Shown: positions 8,218 to 16,632 of the stretch, in pieces
Layout: each line of letters starts with the position of its first letter
Numbering within the stretch: the first letter of the stretch is position 1
Assembly: GCA_002307145.1 (NCBI GenBank)
Contig: DBTR01000069.1
Span: 1-51,728 of the forward strand
Length of the DNA: 51,728 nt
Direction of reading: 5' to 3'
DNA from: Rhodospirillum sp. UBA1311
Lineage (GTDB): Bacteria > Pseudomonadota > Alphaproteobacteria > Rhodospirillales > Rhodospirillaceae
Position numbers and translations under genes: made by a program
Notes under the pieces: model-generated
What the model saw: only the letters and a program-made list of their open reading frames with translations
The model's database searches: none
What the model was told of the DNA's origin: nothing

Positions 8218-9903
8218 ATGCAGAGTTCCACTTCCACCGATAACGCGACACCCCGGCGTATCCGCCTCGTACTGCAGAGCCGTATGGCTTCGTCACGGCT
8301 CCCGGCGAAGGCGATGCTGACGATCGCGGGATTCCCCCTGGTGGTGCTCTCGGCGCTTCGCGCGGCAAGTTCGGGCTATGAACTTGTCGTCGCGACATCG
8401 GTCTCCCAGTTGGACGATCATATTGCCGAAGCGGCACGAGCGGCTGGTCTTAAGGTATTGCGTGGCCCGGAGGAGGACGCTCTCGCGCGCTACGTCCAGG
8501 CGGTTTCGGATCTGGCCGATTCTGACGTCGTCGTACGCCTCACGGGCGATAATGTTTTGCCCGATGGTGCACTGGTGCGGCGACTGGTGGAGGGATTTCT
8601 GGCCACGGGGGCAAGTTATCTCTCCACGACTTGGCCTGACGACCGACTTCCATATGGGCTCAGTTGCGAAGCCCTAACCGTGGGGGTGCTTCGTCGTGCG
8701 GAAGCCTCTACCCAGGACGCGTTCGATCGCGAGCACGTCACGCCGTGGATTCGTCGAAACTACGGGGTTCGCTCGTTTCCGGATTATGGAGGTACATACG
8801 CCTACGGGCATTTGCGGGTCACGATTGATAATATCGATGATTATTCGCGGGTTGCGCGCGCTTTCGCCGGTGTCGCCGATCCGGTGACCGAGCCCTGGAA
8901 AGCATTGGTGAACCGGATCGCGGCTGCTGCCGATGCCCCCCAATTCCTGGTTCCGGCCCAGGTTCGTAGCGGTGTGCGGCGCTCGCGCTTGGTGTTGGGC
9001 GGGGCGCAGTTGGGAATGCCCTACGGCATCGCCAATGTCACCGGAAAGCCGAGCCGTAACGATGCAATCGAACTGATCCATACTGCCGTCTCCCATGGCG
9101 TCACAGATGTCGACACCGCGCGCGCCTACGGTGAATCGGAAGCGTGTGTCGGGGCAGCGATGGTCGGTGGGCGGAGTAATGATCTTCGCCCAATTACCAA
9201 ACTTTCACCGCTCGATCATCTCACCGACGACATGTCGGTTGAAGCGATCGAGGCAGCCGTGGAAGCGAGCGTGTTCCGTTCCTGCCGTGAACTCGGCATG
9301 CGATCGCTGCCGATGCTCCTGGTTCACCGGGCAGCGCACCTCAGCGCATTTGGCGGACGGATCTGGCATCATCTGCTCGCTCTCCGGGCGGCGGGCGTGA
9401 TCAAGGAACTCGGCGTGTCCCTTCAGACACCCGACGAAGGATTCGCCGCACTGAAGATGCCGGATGTCGCCCATATCCAGCTGCCGTGTAACATGTTGGA
9501 TTGGCGGTGGGATGCCGCACGGTTTTCTGAAGCGTTGAGCGCGCGGCCGGAGGTGACCGTTCACGTTCGTAGTGTTTTTCTTCAAGGTCTTCTTGCGCAG
9601 CCGGCAAGTTCGTCATGGCCCCGAGTCCCGAATTACGATGCAGCAGCGTTAGTCAAAGGCATCGACAACCTCGTTATCGGCCTTGGTCGGGATGGTCCGG
9701 ACGATCTTGCAACCGCGTGGATCAACGGCCTACCGTGGGTTCATGGATTGGTGATCGGATTGGAGACGTTGCCACAACTGCAGCGCAATCTCGCACTGAT
9801 TTCGGCTCCGCCATTGAACGCCGACGAACGCGACCGGGTCCGTGACGCGCTGCCGAAAGTTCCGGGGGCGTTGCTAAACCCTGCAATGTGGCCGAGGAGT
9901 TGA
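8218..9903 (+). CDS. Cytidylyltransferase (SpsF/NeuA-like)-aldo/keto reductase fusion
   Basis: A 561-residue two-domain protein. Residues 14 to about 245 are a nucleotidyltransferase of the SpsF/KdsB type, with LVLQSRMASSRLPAKAM (18-33), VVRLTGDN and DREHVTPWIRR. Residues about 257-560 are an aldo/keto reductase opening with LVLGGAQLGMPYGIAN. All four catalytic tetrad positions can be picked out: Asp299 and Tyr304 (DTARAYG), Lys328 (ITKLSP) and His370 (LLVH). It lies between a methyltransferase and an SDR gene in a nonulosonate cluster. It could therefore activate a nonulosonic or other acid sugar with CTP and carry out, or reverse, a ketone reduction on the same pathway. Whether it is the PseF-equivalent CMP-pseudaminate synthetase is undecided, because a NeuA-type gene lies at 13859. 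Start ATG 8218 has only a weak ribosome site. Confidence 0.85.
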   Translation: MQSSTSTDNATPRRIRLVLQSRMASSRLPAKAMLTIAGFPLVVLSALRAASSGYELVVATSVSQLDDHIAEAARAAGLKVLRGPEEDALARYVQAVSDLADSDVVVRLTGDNVLPDGALVRRLVEGFLATGASYLSTTWPDDRLPYGLSCEALTVGVLRRAEASTQDAFDREHVTPWIRRNYGVRSFPDYGGTYAYGHLRVTIDNIDDYSRVARAFAGVADPVTEPWKALVNRIAAAADAPQFLVPAQVRSGVRRSRLVLGGAQLGMPYGIANVTGKPSRNDAIELIHTAVSHGVTDVDTARAYGESEACVGAAMVGGRSNDLRPITKLSPLDHLTDDMSVEAIEAAVEASVFRSCRELGMRSLPMLLVHRAAHLSAFGGRIWHHLLALRAAGVIKELGVSLQTPDEGFAALKMPDVAHIQLPCNMLDWRWDAARFSEALSARPEVTVHVRSVFLQGLLAQPASSSWPRVPNYDAAALVKGIDNLVIGLGRDGPDDLATAWINGLPWVHGLVIGLETLPQLQRNLALISAPPLNADERDRVRDALPKVPGALLNPAMWPRS

Positions 9904-9905
9904 TC

Positions 9906-10703
9906 ATGAGCCAATCGCATCATCTCTTCGACCTTTCCGGGCGGGTGGCGTTCGTTTCAGGTGCTGCAGGGTATCTTGGTGAGGCGATGGCGCGAAGCCT
10001 TGCCGAAGCCGGTGCGTGCGTGCTCCTCAATGGTCGGACCCACGAGCCTTTGGAGCGTCTTGCCTCGTGTATGAACGACGCCGGGCTGGAGGCCGAGGTT
10101 GCTTGTTTCGATATTTGTGAGGAAGCCGAGACACGGGCGCAAATCGAAGCGCTCGGTCAGCGTTGGGGCGGCTTGGACATCGTGGTGAACAATGCCTATG
10201 CGGGGCGGGCTGCGAACATCGCGTCGAGTACGGCTGGTGATTTTCGTAAGAGCTACGAAATCGCGGTGGTTTCGGCGTTTAACGTGATCCAGGCCGCAAT
10301 TCCTGCTCTCACCACTGCTGCTGCCGTGCGTGGACAGGCCTCGATCATCAATATCGCGTCGATGTATGGCGTCGTGAGTCCCGATCCACGCTTGTATGGT
10401 GACAGCGGAATGAACAACCCGCCGTTTTATGGTGCGGCGAAGGGTGGTTTGCTTCAACTCAGTCGCTACCTTGCCTGCCATCTCGCGCCGCAACGAATCC
10501 GCTGCAATGCAATTAGCCCAGGGCCGTTTCCGCCTCCGAGCGTGGAGCCGAACTTCGCCGCCCGGCTTGCTGAAAAAGTCCCGATGGGTCGGCTTGGCCA
10601 ACCCGAAGACTTGGCGGGAGCTGTAGTGTTCCTTGCTTCAGACGCGTCGCGCTACGTAACCGGTGTCAACCTTCCGGTGGATGGCGGTTGGACTGCGTGG
10701 TGA
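9906..10703 (+). CDS. Short-chain dehydrogenase/reductase, PtmA-like
   Basis: Classical SDR of 265 residues with the NAD(P) loop SGAAGYLG (18-25), the NNAYAG structural motif, Ser152 in NIASMYG, and Tyr175-xxx-Lys179 in FYGAAKGG. The C-terminal PVDGGW ending is typical of the gluconate/3-ketoacyl reductase branch. In nonulosonate clusters such as the Campylobacter flagellin-modification locus, proteins of this type are called PtmA; the similarity is recalled, not computed. It starts two bases after the stop of the cytidylyltransferase-AKR fusion (TGATC-ATG), so the two redox enzymes are likely made together and may act in sequence, for example to invert a hydroxyl through a keto intermediate. 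That last point is inference. Confidence 0.85.
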   Translation: MSQSHHLFDLSGRVAFVSGAAGYLGEAMARSLAEAGACVLLNGRTHEPLERLASCMNDAGLEAEVACFDICEEAETRAQIEALGQRWGGLDIVVNNAYAGRAANIASSTAGDFRKSYEIAVVSAFNVIQAAIPALTTAAAVRGQASIINIASMYGVVSPDPRLYGDSGMNNPPFYGAAKGGLLQLSRYLACHLAPQRIRCNAISPGPFPPPSVEPNFAARLAEKVPMGRLGQPEDLAGAVVFLASDASRYVTGVNLPVDGGWTAW

Positions 10704-10773
10704 GTCACGCGCCAAGCCGAATCGAAAGTCCTGCCGCGCGGCTTCGTAGCCCTCTCTTATTTGGAACGTGTTT

Positions 10774-12018
10774 ATGAAAGTTATCGTGCAGTCAAAGCGC
10801 GACTCCAGGCGGCGCGCTATTCTTTTCGTCGCCAGTCCGGCTGCGACCCCTAAGCGCTCAGCAGGCGGAAGCCCGATGATCGGACTGTCTCTTATGCGCG
10901 CCTTTGCGAAAGCAGGGTGGGACACCGGGTTCGCAGGATTCGTTAAACCCGAGAGGTGGATCGCCCCAGAAATCGTTGCCGGCGATATGGCCGAGGTCGA
11001 CTTGAAGGAAGTCGGCGGGCTCTGGCTTTCGCCGCGTGTTTCCATGGATGCGGATGCGGCGAGTCTGGCCAAGCTTATTGCAGAATGGAAACCTGACATC
11101 GTCTACTGTTATGGGTTCGAGGCGGCTGCTCTGGCTAACCGGGTTGACGGTGACTTCACGAAGGTAGCGACGTTTTACGATCCTCCGCACGCGTCGGCGT
11201 TTTTCAAGCGCAGGGTAGAATTGCAGTACGGTTCGCCGAAGGTTCGGTTAAACATCCTCCGGCGCCTTCCCGATCTGATGCGCCGTTGGCGACGCCATTT
11301 CCGGCAGGAACTCCCGGAGTTGGCAAAGACGGATGTGCTGATTTCCCACAGCTATAACCACGGGGTTCTGTATCAGAAGCGCCTGAAGCGCCCGCTCCTG
11401 TACTTCCCGAATCCACTTGAGCCGGTTGTCCAAGCAGTTTCCGACGAACAACGGACACCTCCGGCGTTCCTGATGGCTGGCGCCATAAATACGACCGTTT
11501 CGTTGACCGGGCTGTATTTCCTCGCCCGGAAGGTTTTGCCGCATCTGCGAAAAGACTTGGAAGACGGGAAGCTTCAGATTCGGGTGATCGGTGGCGGGGA
11601 ATTGCGCAGTGATCTCGCGTTTCTGAAGGAGGTGCCAAACATACATTTCCTTGGCTTCATCAGCCACGAGGCGCTGATGGAAGAGTATGCCCGTGCAGTT
11701 GCGCTTCTGGTGCCGACGCCGATTCGTCTAGGTTTCCGCACGCGGATCGTGGACGCATTCAGGCATGGATTACCGACGATCGTACACTCTGCAAATCGGG
11801 CGGGCTTCCATGAGTTGGAAAACCGACGAAACACGATGATGTCGGCCGACGGAGCTACGCTGGCCGCGATGATGCGTGAGCTTCGTGATGATCGGGGTTT
11901 GCGGGATCGCATCGCCGTCACGGCACTGCAGGAGTTCCACGAGCGCTACTCTGCGGACGTCTTCTGCAAGTTTGTCATCGACGCATGCGCGGAGCCGCCA
12001 AAGGATTTTCTGCGATGA
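10774..12018 (+). CDS. Glycosyltransferase, GT-B (group 1-like)
   Basis: A 414-residue protein. Its N-terminal half begins with a beta strand and glycine turn (AILFVASPAATPKRSAGGSP), and the C-terminal half carries IRVIGGGELRSDL, FLGFISHEALMEEYARAVALLVPT and VDAFRHGLPTIV. These are the ordered elements of a GT4-type GT-B enzyme, although the usual E-x7-E is reduced to a form without the first glutamate. Start ATG 10774 is chosen over GTG 10768. It is 70 bases from the SDR gene and overlaps the ABC flippase gene by four bases (ATGA at 12015). It presumably adds one sugar of the lipid-linked oligosaccharide that the flippase exports. Donor and acceptor are unknown. Confidence 0.75.
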   Translation: MKVIVQSKRDSRRRAILFVASPAATPKRSAGGSPMIGLSLMRAFAKAGWDTGFAGFVKPERWIAPEIVAGDMAEVDLKEVGGLWLSPRVSMDADAASLAKLIAEWKPDIVYCYGFEAAALANRVDGDFTKVATFYDPPHASAFFKRRVELQYGSPKVRLNILRRLPDLMRRWRRHFRQELPELAKTDVLISHSYNHGVLYQKRLKRPLLYFPNPLEPVVQAVSDEQRTPPAFLMAGAINTTVSLTGLYFLARKVLPHLRKDLEDGKLQIRVIGGGELRSDLAFLKEVPNIHFLGFISHEALMEEYARAVALLVPTPIRLGFRTRIVDAFRHGLPTIVHSANRAGFHELENRRNTMMSADGATLAAMMRELRDDRGLRDRIAVTALQEFHERYSADVFCKFVIDACAEPPKDFLR

Positions 12019-13862
12019 CGGCCCCGCGCAAGCTCGTGCGTCACCGGACGAATCGCCAAGTTATCAAAGGTGCGGTACGTCTGCTGACTCCGCGCGAGCG
12101 CGGAATCGCCGGTGGCCTGCTCGCGCTGATGATGGTCGCGGGTGTGCTCGAGTCCTCCGTCGTCGCCGCGGTCCTACCTTTCGTCTATATCCTGGTGGAT
12201 CCGGAGCGCGCGGCATCAATTCCCAAGGTGGCGGAATTGCTGGCGTTTCTGGGGGTCGATCCGGCTGGCGCGATGCCGATATTGTCTATCGCGCTGATCG
12301 GCCTCCTGCTCATCTCGGCGATCGTCACCAGCCTCGCGAACTACCTGAACGAACAGCAGACCGAAGCAAGCCGGAACCGGGTGGCCCATGCGTTGTTGGT
12401 CCGGGTGGTCGATGCACCGTACCTCTGGGTGGCGCGTCGCAATTCTGCGGTATTGGTCAAGACGATCTTCGACGACGTCCGACTTTGGCGTCGCGACTGC
12501 GTGCAATCCCTGCTGTCCATCGTGCAGGCAATCATTCTAATCCTGTTTCCCGCAGCTGTGGCGGTTGCCCTGGCCCCAATGCAGGGTGTGGCCGCGCTCG
12601 GCGTTCTTGCGGTCTGCTCCGGGTTTATCATGTTCCTGGTCCGGCGGCCGATCTTGCGGTTTTCCCTCATCGCGCGGGATATACACGCGCAGGTCATGGC
12701 CTCGCTGCTGCAAATTCTGAACGGTGTGCGCGAGATCAAGGTCAGCCGCAAAACCGGCTTCTTCCTGAAAGCCTTCGATACCGCCCACGCGGCGTTGAAC
12801 CGGCAACAGGTCAAGGTGCGGCTGTTGTCGCGAATGCCGGCCTCGGCTTTGACCTTGGTTGGTCAAATCGGCTTCATCGGGATCGCCTGGATGCTCTGGG
12901 GGCAGGGATTTTCAGGGGCGGAGATCACCGCTCAGATCGCGATCGTTGGCGTGGTCGTGACTCGCGTCCTGCCCGCCGCCAACCGCTTGAACGCGGCGAA
13001 TACCGCGCTTTTGGGGTCGCTTCCGTACGTCGAGGGCCTGCTCGATTTGATCGCGAGTGCGGAGAAGGACCGTGGCTGGCTGGCAAGCTCGGATCCCGAT
13101 CTCAAGCCTCTCGACCGGACGTGGAAACGGCTGGAGTTCGAGGATGTGGGATTTGCCTTCGGTGAACATAGTGCCGGAGTCAAAGAGGTCAGGCTGTCCT
13201 TCGATAGAGGAAAGTTCTATGGAGTAGTGGGGCCTTCGGGGGCAGGCAAGAGCACGCTGATGAATCTCCTCATCGGCCTCCTCGCGCCTGATACCGGCAA
13301 AATCCTGATCGATGGCGTGCCGCGGGAGCGGTGTCGGCCCGGCAACTGGCTCGATCAATTGGCGTACGTGCCGCAGGACGTGTTCATGCTCGACGATACG
13401 GTCGCCGCCAACATTGCTTTCGGCAATGAGCAATCGGACGCTGAACAGCGAATACAGACGGCGCTGCGCGTCGCATGCCTCGAAGAGGTCGTCGCTGCCA
13501 TCCCGGAAGGATTGGAGACCCGCCTTGGCGAGCGCGGCCGCCGGTTCTCGGGTGGCCAGGCGCAGCGCGTCGCGATCGCCCGGGCGATATTCAACGGACC
13601 GACCGTCCTGCTGATGGACGAGGCAACCAGTGCGCTCGACAGCATTACCGAGGAGCGCGTGCAGGCGAACATCCGCAATCTCGGCGACGACACGTTGGTG
13701 ATCGCGATCGCGCACCGCATCAGTTCCCTTAGGGCCTGCGACGAAATCATCGTCCTCGACGGGGGGAAGATCGTCGATAAGGGTCCTTACACCGAACTCC
13801 TCGATCGCTGCCCATTGTTTGCTAGTCTCGCATCCAAGCCGTTGGAGGACGTACAGGCATGA
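12015..13862 (+). CDS. ABC transporter, fused permease-ATPase (PglK/MsbA-type glycan flippase)
   Basis: A 615-residue half-transporter. Residues about 30-320 contain hydrophobic stretches that would make six membrane helices. The nucleotide-binding domain has Walker A GPSGAGKST (near residue 405), ABC signature FSGGQ (near 510), Walker B VLLMDEATSALD (near 531) and the switch histidine in IAIAHR. Within glycan clusters such fused exporters (PglK of Campylobacter, MsbA elsewhere) flip lipid-linked sugars across the inner membrane. Overlaps of four bases with the upstream glycosyltransferase and the downstream neuA-type gene (ATGA both times) tie it to assembly of this glycan. No Wzx flippase or Wzm/Wzt pair is seen, so this is the only export candidate in the window. 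Confidence 0.85.
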   Translation: MTAPRKLVRHRTNRQVIKGAVRLLTPRERGIAGGLLALMMVAGVLESSVVAAVLPFVYILVDPERAASIPKVAELLAFLGVDPAGAMPILSIALIGLLLISAIVTSLANYLNEQQTEASRNRVAHALLVRVVDAPYLWVARRNSAVLVKTIFDDVRLWRRDCVQSLLSIVQAIILILFPAAVAVALAPMQGVAALGVLAVCSGFIMFLVRRPILRFSLIARDIHAQVMASLLQILNGVREIKVSRKTGFFLKAFDTAHAALNRQQVKVRLLSRMPASALTLVGQIGFIGIAWMLWGQGFSGAEITAQIAIVGVVVTRVLPAANRLNAANTALLGSLPYVEGLLDLIASAEKDRGWLASSDPDLKPLDRTWKRLEFEDVGFAFGEHSAGVKEVRLSFDRGKFYGVVGPSGAGKSTLMNLLIGLLAPDTGKILIDGVPRERCRPGNWLDQLAYVPQDVFMLDDTVAANIAFGNEQSDAEQRIQTALRVACLEEVVAAIPEGLETRLGERGRRFSGGQAQRVAIARAIFNGPTVLLMDEATSALDSITEERVQANIRNLGDDTLVIAIAHRISSLRACDEIIVLDGGKIVDKGPYTELLDRCPLFASLASKPLEDVQA

Positions 13863-14533
13863 TCGCGGCGATAATCCCCGCACGTGGCGGATCGAAGCGT
13901 CTTCCTCGCAAAAACATCCTGCCCTTCGCGGGACGGCCTTTGCTGGTTTGGTCGATCGCTGCGGCAGTGGCCGCGCCGTCGCTCGACGACGTCTGGGTCA
14001 CCACCGACGACGACGAAATCGCGGATGTGGCGAAGGCCTACGGTGCCAAGGTGATCCGGCGTCCGCCGGAACTCGCAGCGGACACGTCGTCGACTTTCGA
14101 CGCGATCGTCCATGCTTTGGGAGCAATCCGCATCGAAGGGTTTGATGTCGAGGCGGTGGCGACGCTCCAACCGACCAACCCTTTGCGGCCGGTGTCGATG
14201 ATCGAGGAGGCGGTGATGCGGTTTCGTTCCGTGTCATGTGATTCGCTGATTTCGGTAAGCCAGAGGCCATTGAAGACAGGGCGGATCGAAGGCGATTATT
14301 TCGTGCCCTCATATCCTTTTGGGCAACAGTCGCGTTTGACCGCCCCGCTGACGTATGAGAACGGTCTCTTGTACATCACGTCGGCGACGAGTCTTGACGC
14401 CGGTTCGCTCTGCGGGACGCAGATATGTGCGTTTCCTACGGATCGTCCTTACGACGAGGTGGATATCGACGATGCACTCGATTTTGCGATAGGCGAGAGC
14501 GTCGCCCACGCCCTCGGGGATTTCGGATACTAG
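13859..14533 (+). CDS. CMP-nonulosonate cytidylyltransferase (NeuA/PseF family)
   Basis: Activates a nonulosonic acid with CTP. This 224-residue protein shows the N-terminal IPARGGSKRLPRKNI (6-20) that binds CTP, LQPTNPLRP in the central sheet and the metal-binding DIDDALDF near the C-terminus. All three are diagnostic of the CMP-sialate/PseF/LegF family. It is one of two plain NeuA-type genes here (the other is at 28620), in addition to the SpsF-like fusion at 8218. Position closer to pseB-pseI favours pseudaminate (PseF), but this cannot be separated from other nonulosonates by motif alone. It overlaps the ABC flippase gene by four bases; the next gene follows 8 bases after its stop with AGGAGG between. 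Confidence 0.85.
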   Translation: MIAAIIPARGGSKRLPRKNILPFAGRPLLVWSIAAAVAAPSLDDVWVTTDDDEIADVAKAYGAKVIRRPPELAADTSSTFDAIVHALGAIRIEGFDVEAVATLQPTNPLRPVSMIEEAVMRFRSVSCDSLISVSQRPLKTGRIEGDYFVPSYPFGQQSRLTAPLTYENGLLYITSATSLDAGSLCGTQICAFPTDRPYDEVDIDDALDFAIGESVAHALGDFGY

Positions 14534-14541
14534 GAGGCCAA

Positions 14542-15645
14542 ATGGCGCATGGAATCCGCATTGGCGATAGCTGCGATTTCGATATTTCGGTGGAGCAGGT
14601 AAGCGCGTTCTACGGCGAGAATTGGCCGCGGCGAATCGCCTTGGCGCTGCCGTCGTTTTATCGCTGGCAGTTTGCGGAGTCACCGGATGCAAATGGCCGG
14701 GATCATTGCTGCGTGGCAATCGGCGAAGATGGCGGCATCGTGGGAGTCATGGGCCTTCACCCCCAGAAATTCCGTCTCGATGGGGAGTGTCGCCACGGTG
14801 CGGCGCTTACCACGTGGGTCGCGAGCCGGAAAGGCGTGGGAATCGGCGCACGTATGCTCGAACACCTGCAGAACCGCTACGACGTCTTGCTCGGAACCGG
14901 AATCACCGCCGCGGCGCTCCCACTCTATCTCGCGGCGGGTTTTCGCTACGTCGCGTCGATTCCGCGATTTCTCAAGGTTTTCAGGCCCGAGACCATCGAG
15001 ACTTTCGGAGCGTCCGATCGGCTTGGACGCAAGCTGATGCGGTACTGGGCTCCACGGGACAGCTTTTCGGGGCGCGTTGCCGAGGTCTCGGACTGGTCGG
15101 GTGCGGCAGGGGTCGTGGCCGAGGCATTGGACGGCGCGAACCATTACGCACGAAGCGCGTCGCACCTGGAATGGCGTTTCTGTAGACACCCCGTATTCCC
15201 CTATCGGTGCTTTATCGTCGAATCCGACGCTGGCCGGGCATTTGTAGTACTCAAGATCGAGATACTCCCGGAGTTCTCGATCGCCAACGTGGTAGAATGC
15301 TGCGCCGATGATCGGATGATGCCCACGGCGATCGAGTTCATTGAATCCTACTGCTTGCATCACGCGGTGGATGTGGCGGATTTTTATTGCACATCTACGC
15401 GGCACGGCGGTTGGTTCATGAAAAAGCAGTGGTTTTCGATCCTCGACGACAAGGCGCTGCAATTTCCCCACCTGTTCTATCCGGTTGAATTGAGATCCCC
15501 GCCGACGACCTCGCTGATCGCGTGGAGCCGGGGTGATGCTCTCGGTCTCCTCGATATCGGAAAGCTCTACCTGACCAAGGCGGACCTCGACCTCGATCGT
15601 CCCACATTGGCGTATTACCAAGCTCACGGGCTTCGAGAAAAATGA
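14542..15645 (+). CDS. GNAT-family acyltransferase with two halves
   Basis: A 367-residue protein. The N-terminal half reads as a GNAT domain, with VGVMGLHPQKF before the acetyl-CoA loop RKGVGIGARMLEHL and a following ITAAALPLYLAAGFRYV. The second half is longer than a single GNAT and may be a degenerate second copy, as in FemAB-like and other double-GNAT proteins. Start ATG 14542 has a full AGGAGG five bases away at 14532-14537. The gene overlaps the next by four bases. In this context it may N- or O-acylate a nonulosonate or its precursor (PseH/LegH/NeuD-like role), or the finished glycan. The substrate is not readable from sequence. Confidence 0.7.
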   Translation: MAHGIRIGDSCDFDISVEQVSAFYGENWPRRIALALPSFYRWQFAESPDANGRDHCCVAIGEDGGIVGVMGLHPQKFRLDGECRHGAALTTWVASRKGVGIGARMLEHLQNRYDVLLGTGITAAALPLYLAAGFRYVASIPRFLKVFRPETIETFGASDRLGRKLMRYWAPRDSFSGRVAEVSDWSGAAGVVAEALDGANHYARSASHLEWRFCRHPVFPYRCFIVESDAGRAFVVLKIEILPEFSIANVVECCADDRMMPTAIEFIESYCLHHAVDVADFYCTSTRHGGWFMKKQWFSILDDKALQFPHLFYPVELRSPPTTSLIAWSRGDALGLLDIGKLYLTKADLDLDRPTLAYYQAHGLREK

Positions 15646-16631
15646 TGAACAACGGCAACATCCTAACGGCGGTGATGTACCACTACGTTAGACCGATACG
15701 CGATTCGGCATATCCCGGAATTAAAGGACTCGAGTTGAAGCAGTTCGAGGGCCAACTCGACTATCTCTGCCGTTATCATGAGATCGTCGCGATGGACGAT
15801 GTGCTCGACGCGCTGGAAGGCAAGGCCAGATTGCCGACTCGTGCTGCGTTGCTGACCTTCGACGACGGCTATAAAGACCACTACGAATACGTTCGTCCGA
15901 TTCTGAATCGGCGCGGTCTCTCGGGGGTCTTCTTTCCTCTAGCGGGTGCATCTCTCGACCTGCAACCTTTCGCCGCAAACATGCTCCATTACGTTCTGTC
16001 CGCAGCGACCGATGTGAACGAGTTGATCTCCCGAATGGAGTATTGGCTGCAAACCCTCTACGCTGATTACGCGGCGGAAAATTTGCCTGCGCTCCGGCAA
16101 AAGCTGATGGTCGGAACGCGTCTCGATCCGCCCGAGGTGATCTACGCGAAGCGGATGCTTCAGGTAGCGCTTCCGGCGGCGATGCGTCAGGAGATCATTA
16201 ACGTTCTCTTTCAGGAGTTCGTCGGACTCGAGCCAAGCGAATTTGCCCGAAAGCTCTACTGCAGCGCCGACGATCTCACGACAATGCATCACGAAGGCCA
16301 TTGCATCGGGAATCACGGTTTGCGGCATCCGTGGTTGGGGAGCCTGTCGGAGAGCGAGCAGCGCGACGACATTGTGGGAGGGTTGCGGATACAGGACGCA
16401 TTGGACGCATCCCGTAGATCATTCGTGTTCTGCTACCCTTACGGAGATTTCAACGCGACAACGATCTCGATTCTGGAACAACTCGGCTGCAGTGCCGCGA
16501 TGACCACCGTCGTTGGAAGCGCGTCGATTTGTCCCGAAAAACGGTTCGAAATCGCCCGTCTCGACACCATTGATTTTCCGTTCGCCGGCGATGCACCCGA
16601 ATGCCGCTGGTCTAAAGAGGTGCGTGCGTAA
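15642..16631 (+). CDS. Polysaccharide deacetylase family protein (NodB fold)
   Basis: A 329-residue member of carbohydrate esterase family 4. The metal-dependent deacetylase motifs are present: VMYHYV near the start, LLTFDDGYKDHY (catalytic Asp pair), CIGNHGLRHPWL (the His-xxx-His metal motif in GNHGLRH) and FCYPYGDF. There is a roughly 130-residue insertion between motif 1 and motif 2, longer than in a minimal NodB domain. No signal peptide is visible, so it would act inside the cell on a nucleotide- or lipid-linked N-acetylated sugar, or be exported by an unseen route. The start codons ATGATG at 15642/15645 overlap the stop of the GNAT gene. The next gene begins two bases after the stop. 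Confidence 0.85.
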   Translation: MMNNGNILTAVMYHYVRPIRDSAYPGIKGLELKQFEGQLDYLCRYHEIVAMDDVLDALEGKARLPTRAALLTFDDGYKDHYEYVRPILNRRGLSGVFFPLAGASLDLQPFAANMLHYVLSAATDVNELISRMEYWLQTLYADYAAENLPALRQKLMVGTRLDPPEVIYAKRMLQVALPAAMRQEIINVLFQEFVGLEPSEFARKLYCSADDLTTMHHEGHCIGNHGLRHPWLGSLSESEQRDDIVGGLRIQDALDASRRSFVFCYPYGDFNATTISILEQLGCSAAMTTVVGSASICPEKRFEIARLDTIDFPFAGDAPECRWSKEVRA

Positions 16632-16632
16632 A

